A stretch of DNA of 64,000 bases, from positions 91,804,751 through 91,868,750 of the forward strand of contig NC_029516.1 in assembly GCF_001577835.2 (NCBI RefSeq). The letters run 5' to 3'. Below, one piece after another: positions 59,101 to 64,000 of the stretch. The notes under the pieces are model-generated. The model searched no databases, had not been told where the DNA came from, and saw only the letters and a list, made by a program, of their open reading frames with translations. The stretch comes from Coturnix japonica. Taxonomy: Eukaryota; Chordata; Aves; Galliformes; Phasianidae. Position 1 is the first letter of the stretch. Every line of letters begins with the position of its first letter. The position numbers and the translations under genes are program-made.

Positions 59101-62100
59101 TAGAAAAGAAATACTGCCATTGTTAATAAACATTCCTCACCAACATTTTTATCAAGGCCAAAGGCTGAATCCAGAGTAATAAAGAGCAATTGTGCTTATA
59201 AGGTAATTTCTTCTTGAATGAATAGTTATAAAATTCTCTTAAATGGATGCATGCCTTTAGAATCCAAACATTGTCTTACAGATTTACATAGTTTAGAATG
59301 AAGTCACAGCCACTTTAGCTTCTCTGTAATTGCTACTCATATGAACTAAAGTAAATGGGAAACGCTCACTTCTCATAATACATTAAAGATCTGTTGATAT
59401 CCTGAATTATTGATATGTATGACTCCATGTACATATTTTGTTACCAACTCAAATGACTGCTTTGGCAAGCATAAGGAGTTCAGAGTCTTGATTTCAAAAA
59501 AAACTATTCCCTGGAATTACTTATATCCCTCGAATAGTGGTTAAGATGCAGCCTAGATGAATAGTATGTATTTAAAGCGTGAATGACCAAGGGTAGATAG
59601 ATAAAATAAGTCTACAATCTTGACCTGTAGATACATCTTGAATTCAAGGAGAAGTTCTTTAAACAACCATTTTTGTAACAAGATGAGTGTGATAGATATA
59701 TTCTGTAGTCAGCAGATAAATTGTGAATACATGAGGCTTTCAAGAGAGATGTATGTGGGAAAATTAAATGAACCAAAATTTCAGTGTCTTATCTGATTTA
59801 GTCCAGATCCTGTCTGCCTATGTCTGTAGCGATGTCTGGTATATCTATTACAAAATCTTCCATGTTTTACAGTGCATCTTTATAGCAATGATAAAGCTGT
59901 CAAATCTGCAAACGTATAACTAGGTTTGAGTGGTTAGTAGATGGTTCTTCAGATATTTTGAGACTTTGTTTAATGTATTCATTTGAAAGAGAACATAAAG
60001 ACTGATGAACACTAACCTGAAATTTTAGTTGATTTTAAAACATTCTATGCGTAAGACTGTAACAATAATAGAATTTTTTTTAAATGATAACTATTTCTAT
60101 AAGAAAATAGGTAAAGAGAGATCACAAAATAACCTAACAAGGTTATTATAATTATAATAAGGTCTAACTCCCTTGAATTTTCACTGCTAAAAAAGTTTAG
60201 AAGTTAATTTTTTGAGAACAACCACATAAAATATGATGGTCAGGAATAATACACTGACAGTTACCATGTAAAAACATATTTCTTGCTTTTAAGAAATTAA
60301 TGCAACAAGGCAAGCCATTATAATAAAATAACTTTAATTGCAATAGTGGGTGATAATTCATAGCCTAAGTACATTTCACTATGTAATTATTGTTGTTATT
60401 AAATTTTGAAGGAAAGAGTAAATGCTGAGGTATTTTCATATACCTTTAACAGAGTTCAAGTCCCAGTATAAAATAACCAACTAATCATCCAAATGATTCA
60501 CATTCACCTAAACACTCCTAGTAGAAAGTTCAGAGATTTAAACATGAGAGGAAAAGAACTATAACTTTAAACCTCACAAATTAAAATAAATACCCATTAG
60601 CAAAGCTCAAAACCTTTCCTCCAAAAGAATGGTCTGAGAAGTACTGCAGAGCCCAGTTTGTCCTACAATTTTAATATTAGACAGAGGCAGATGTTCCAAT
60701 TTGTGGTTTAATCTAATATGTCCAAGGCTGAGCCAGTAAGTTAAGTGCTAAATGACAATTCATTATTTTTGTACTGTGACAGAATTTGACAGCTTCAGGC
60801 CTGAATCAAGACTGTAGTGAACTATAAAAAGCAGAAATGTCACTTGATCCAAACAATTCAATCTCATGCACTCATTCAACTTCTCATTACACATACTACC
60901 TAGGAATACTGTAACTCATTACATTAGTGGTTACATTCACTGACTGAAACTGAGAACAACTAAAGCATCCCTTAAGCTATCAGTACCTGACAGCTTTAGG
61001 AATTATTTTGATCAGTATGATTACATCTCTGATAATCCATTCTTTGTGGTTCAAACTCTTTATTATCATGACATTAGTGAGTCTTTTTCAATGTCCTTCA
61101 GGGGTTCCTCTGAACAATGAAAGTAAGGTCAGAACTTGACTTTATATTTATTATCTGAAAAATAAACCCCTCTGGAAAGAATCAATAATTTCTTCAAAAC
61201 TTAAGTATATGTGATGGAAACTGAAGACACTGAAGTTCTGATGGACCATTAGTCCATCCTGAGAGAGTTCAACAGTAAAAGTTGAGAAAAAAAAGTAAAA
61301 AAATCACAAAAAAAAAAAAAAACAGTCAGGAAGTATACTTATAGCACACATTTTGCCAGTAAAATAATTACATTCCCACATTAATTCTTCTTCATATTAT
61401 ATTTATAGTTTTCTGTTGTTATTGTAATGAGTCTTTCTGAAAACACAGAGTTCACAGTCTTAGTTCAGACACGCAAGAAGTGAGGAAGATGAGTATCTAG
61501 ATTCAATCATCCTTTGAAGAAAGCAGTTCTCTTCATCTTTCTCTCACTTCTCTGTCATAGCCTAGATATGAAGCTGACATGAGCAGGCTGTCAGGGAAGT
61601 TAGCAGCCTTTGTGTTTCAAGCTCTGTTAACAATATACCAAACACACAGCCCACACTCTTCTCTGTGGTGCACAAAAGACTGTGCTCCTCAGTATTAAAA
61701 GACACACATGGACTTCAATTTCTGTAGCAAACTTTTTTAGTGCTGAACATGCATGGCTTTCCTTATAAAAACAGATAGGATACTATGATGTTTTCCTTCA
61801 CTTCTGTCTTCTCATACTCCTCATACATTTAGCTTCAATTAGTTAAAATTCATGAGCTTGCTTGCAAGTTTTAGTACATAACATTGTCTGCCTTTTAGGT
61901 TTCCTCCAGGTTAATGAATCATCTACATATATCATGGATTATTTTTTCTGCCCAAGAATCTCATAAAGCCACATTTTGAAACAGACTGAGATTTGAAATA
62001 TTTAGGGTCCCTTCCTTTGAGCAATAAAGCCCCAGGTATTTTAACCTCAGATGAGGAAAGGATCTTAGCAGCATGTAAACCAAAGGAAACATCAGGGTGC

Positions 62101-63250
62101 TGAGATGATAAATGTGTATCAGAATGGAATTTTGAGTGTTTTGACATAGCTACTGAAAAACAGCTCTCAAATGGTATGTAAAGGTCAAAATGATCTTGTT
62201 AATTGAATCTTTAAGGATGTGTTGCCTCCTCAAACCAAAGATGTTTTTTTTCTCCCTCCCCATCCTGTGATTAAGTGTATGCATATATGGATTTTGTTAT
62301 TTAGAAATGTTTGTTCAGTTCAAATGTTTCCATAAGTGCTTGGTGCAACTGTGTTTCAACCTGTTAATATCTGTTTGGTAGTGCTTAGAATAACTTCCTA
62401 GGGTGTGAACAAGACAGTCCAGACTACTATTTGCTGCTTACTCAATACTTTATCTGTTCAATTCTTCTGTTCATCTGTTCTTAACCAAATCAAACCGTTT
62501 ATCGGATTCAGAGAAGTTACACTTTTTATGCTCATCTCCGCAGTCAGCTCTTGCATTCACATACATTCCTCATAATATGTTTCCTTTGTGCTGTATTTTC
62601 TCCTGAAACTCACATATGTATACTTATATTTTCACCCACAGCACTTTACCATCATGCAGCAGTTGAATATCTTAGCATTTGCTGATAATGACACGGCTTC
62701 TTCCATCTTCCTCTTATGAGACCTCCTTAACGACCACACTGAACACGTCTATCTATCTCATCTCCGCTACTATTTAATTCTTCACTGAAGGTCAGTTCCA
62801 GCACTGTATTTCCTCACTTATCCCCCTTCTCACCAGGGATATTCCCACACTTGCCTGATTCAGTTTAGCTATACCATAACATGACTGTCCAAGCAAGTCT
62901 AAGGTAAAATACAAGGCTCTACACACAATCATTTAATTCCCTCCTGAATACAGACTTCTTTCATGCTGTTTATGAATCATACTGACCTGTATAAAAACCA
63001 AGCCAAACAAACAAACAAAAAGCCTGCTTTTTTACTTCTGTCCTTAGTCAACTCCAAGGTCAGGATCTATTCCTTTACAAGTGCATACCTGCCACAGTTT
63101 GAAACCTGCTGAAAACAAACTGTCAAAAAATACAGCTCTTAAGAACTTATAAGCAGATATCCATATGTGAAATTTTGCAGATATACTATTATACAAGTAC
63201 AGACAACTGACTGATGTTCAGTTACCTAATTGATTGATGTAGCAATAAGG
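56105..63250. other. 7.1 kb AT-rich sequence with no recognised transposon
   Basis: I recognise no CR1, LTR, DNA transposon, RNA gene or host exon. Short frames (58783-58998, 61932-62147) have no family motif. The ATTTT array at 57808-57875 and an A run at 61309-61323 are the only clear repeats. Single-copy, possibly conserved noncoding, sequence cannot be separated from very old repeats by eye. Confidence 0.5.
57808..57875. repeat. (ATTTT)n pentanucleotide repeat, about 13 units
   Basis: Nearly perfect array, the reverse complement unit of the AAAAT array 6.9 kb upstream. Confidence 0.97.
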
Positions 63251-63862
63251 ATCATAGAATCATAGAATGCCTTGGGTTGGAAGGGAGCTGAAAGCCCACC
63301 CAGCCCCAAACCCTGCCATGGGAAGGACTGCCCCCACCAGCTCAGGCTGCCCAGGGCCTCATCTAGCCTGGCCTTGAGTGCTTCCAGGGTTGGGACCACA
63401 GCTTCTCTGCGCCAATGCCTCACTGCCCTCTGAGGAAAGAATTTCCTCTTAACATCTAACTTAAATCTCCCCGCTTCAATTTTAAAGCCTTTCTCCCTTT
63501 TCTTACTATTACACTAAAGAAAAAGTCTGTCTCCCTCTGGCTCATAAGCTCTCTTTAGCAACTGAAAGGCCACAGTGAGGTCTCCAGTGAGATCTTCCTG
63601 GAGCTTTCCTTTCTCCAAGTTGAACAAGCACAGCTCTCTTAGCCTGTCTTCATATGACAGGTACTCTAGTCCTCTGATCATCTTCACAGCCTCCTCTGGA
63701 CCATCTCCACAATTCCAACAGCTCCACAACTTTCTTATGCTGGGGGCCCCAGACCTGGACTCCAGATGAGGCCTCATGAGTGCAGAATAGAGAAGGGATT
63801 CCCTCTCCCTGCTGATCGTCCTTCTTTTAATGTAGTCCCTGACTTAGTTGGCCTTCTTAGCT
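63251..63862 (-). mobile_element. CR1 LINE, 3' fragment of about 610 bp
   Basis: The plus strand begins GATCATAGAATCATAGAATG, CCTTGGGTTGGAAGGGAGCT and AGCTCAGGCTGCCCAGGGCC. The minus strand keeps LEALKARLDEALGSLSWWGQ-type 3' sequence (63226-63423) and IRGLEYLSYEDRLRELCLFN (63514-63777). It ends in the complement of SRERESLLYSALMRPHLES and RDYIKR. An AT dinucleotide tract lies directly at its right edge. Confidence 0.94.
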
Positions 63863-64000
63863 TATATATATATATTTTTTTTTCATTAAGTAAAACTACT
63901 GCTAGTTTAGACAAATAAAATAATATCATCTTATCTTCTATAGCTATCAAAAATCATCAATTAAGAGTAAATTAAGTGCCAGCCAGTTCACTGATCTTGG
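63863..64000. other. AT-rich end of window
   Basis: A TATATATA-T9 tract followed by unassigned sequence. Confidence 0.6.

Noticed and set aside
1-64000. CRISPR arrays, tRNA or rRNA genes, bacterial operons
   Set aside because: No spaced direct repeats, no tRNA cloverleaf words or rRNA segments were noticed, and the sequence is vertebrate in character.

Overview
The window looks like bird nuclear DNA, most likely galliform (chicken, turkey or quail-like). The main evidence is the density of CR1 LINE copies. Most end in the CR1 3' signature of ATTCTRTG-type octamers and encode recognisable pieces of the CR1 ORF2 C-terminus. Support comes from a Galluhop/Mariner1_GG-type mariner, avian-style solo LTRs and an avian ERVL-like pol/LTR fragment. 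The placement is inferred from repeat families known to me, not from a database search. I found no host protein-coding exon: every longer open frame is CR1, ERV, microsatellite or chance. The window reads as intergenic desert or the inside of a very large intron.

Layout. 0-14 kb is AT-rich single-copy sequence with CR1 copies at 0.9 (-), 4.0 (+, with an inverted tail at its 5' end) and 8.0 kb (-). 14-22.6 kb is a repeat cluster. It holds an old 1.3 kb CR1 (-), a 450 bp GATA/GATATA microsatellite, an ERVL-like pol plus LTR fossil, and a short CR1. It also holds an old minus-strand CR1 split by a U6 snRNA/CR1 chimeric retrocopy, and a young solo LTR with an assembly gap, nested in an older LTR-like segment. 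24.4-33.9 kb carries an internally deleted CR1 and a rare CR1 5' part (ORF1 and endonuclease). It continues with a CR1 reverse-transcriptase part split by a minus-strand solo LTR, an internally deleted mariner, and two head-to-head CR1s. 35-45.6 kb has five more CR1 copies and a clean solo LTR with a 5-bp target duplication. 45.6-63.2 kb is strikingly poor in recognisable repeats, with only two short CR1 copies plus simple repeats; one long CR1 lies at 63.3 kb.

The most notable object is at 19947-21149. A full-length, indel-free U6 snRNA copy is fused at its 3' oligo-T directly to a 5'-truncated CR1 in the same orientation. The pair interrupts an older CR1 that resumes immediately on both sides, so U6 and CR1 appear to have inserted as one unit. 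This is the geometry of the U6/L1 chimeras of mammals, explained there by template switching during reverse transcription, but here with a CR1 LINE. No gene network can be described because no host gene is present; the elements are related only by nesting and shared retrotransposition machinery.
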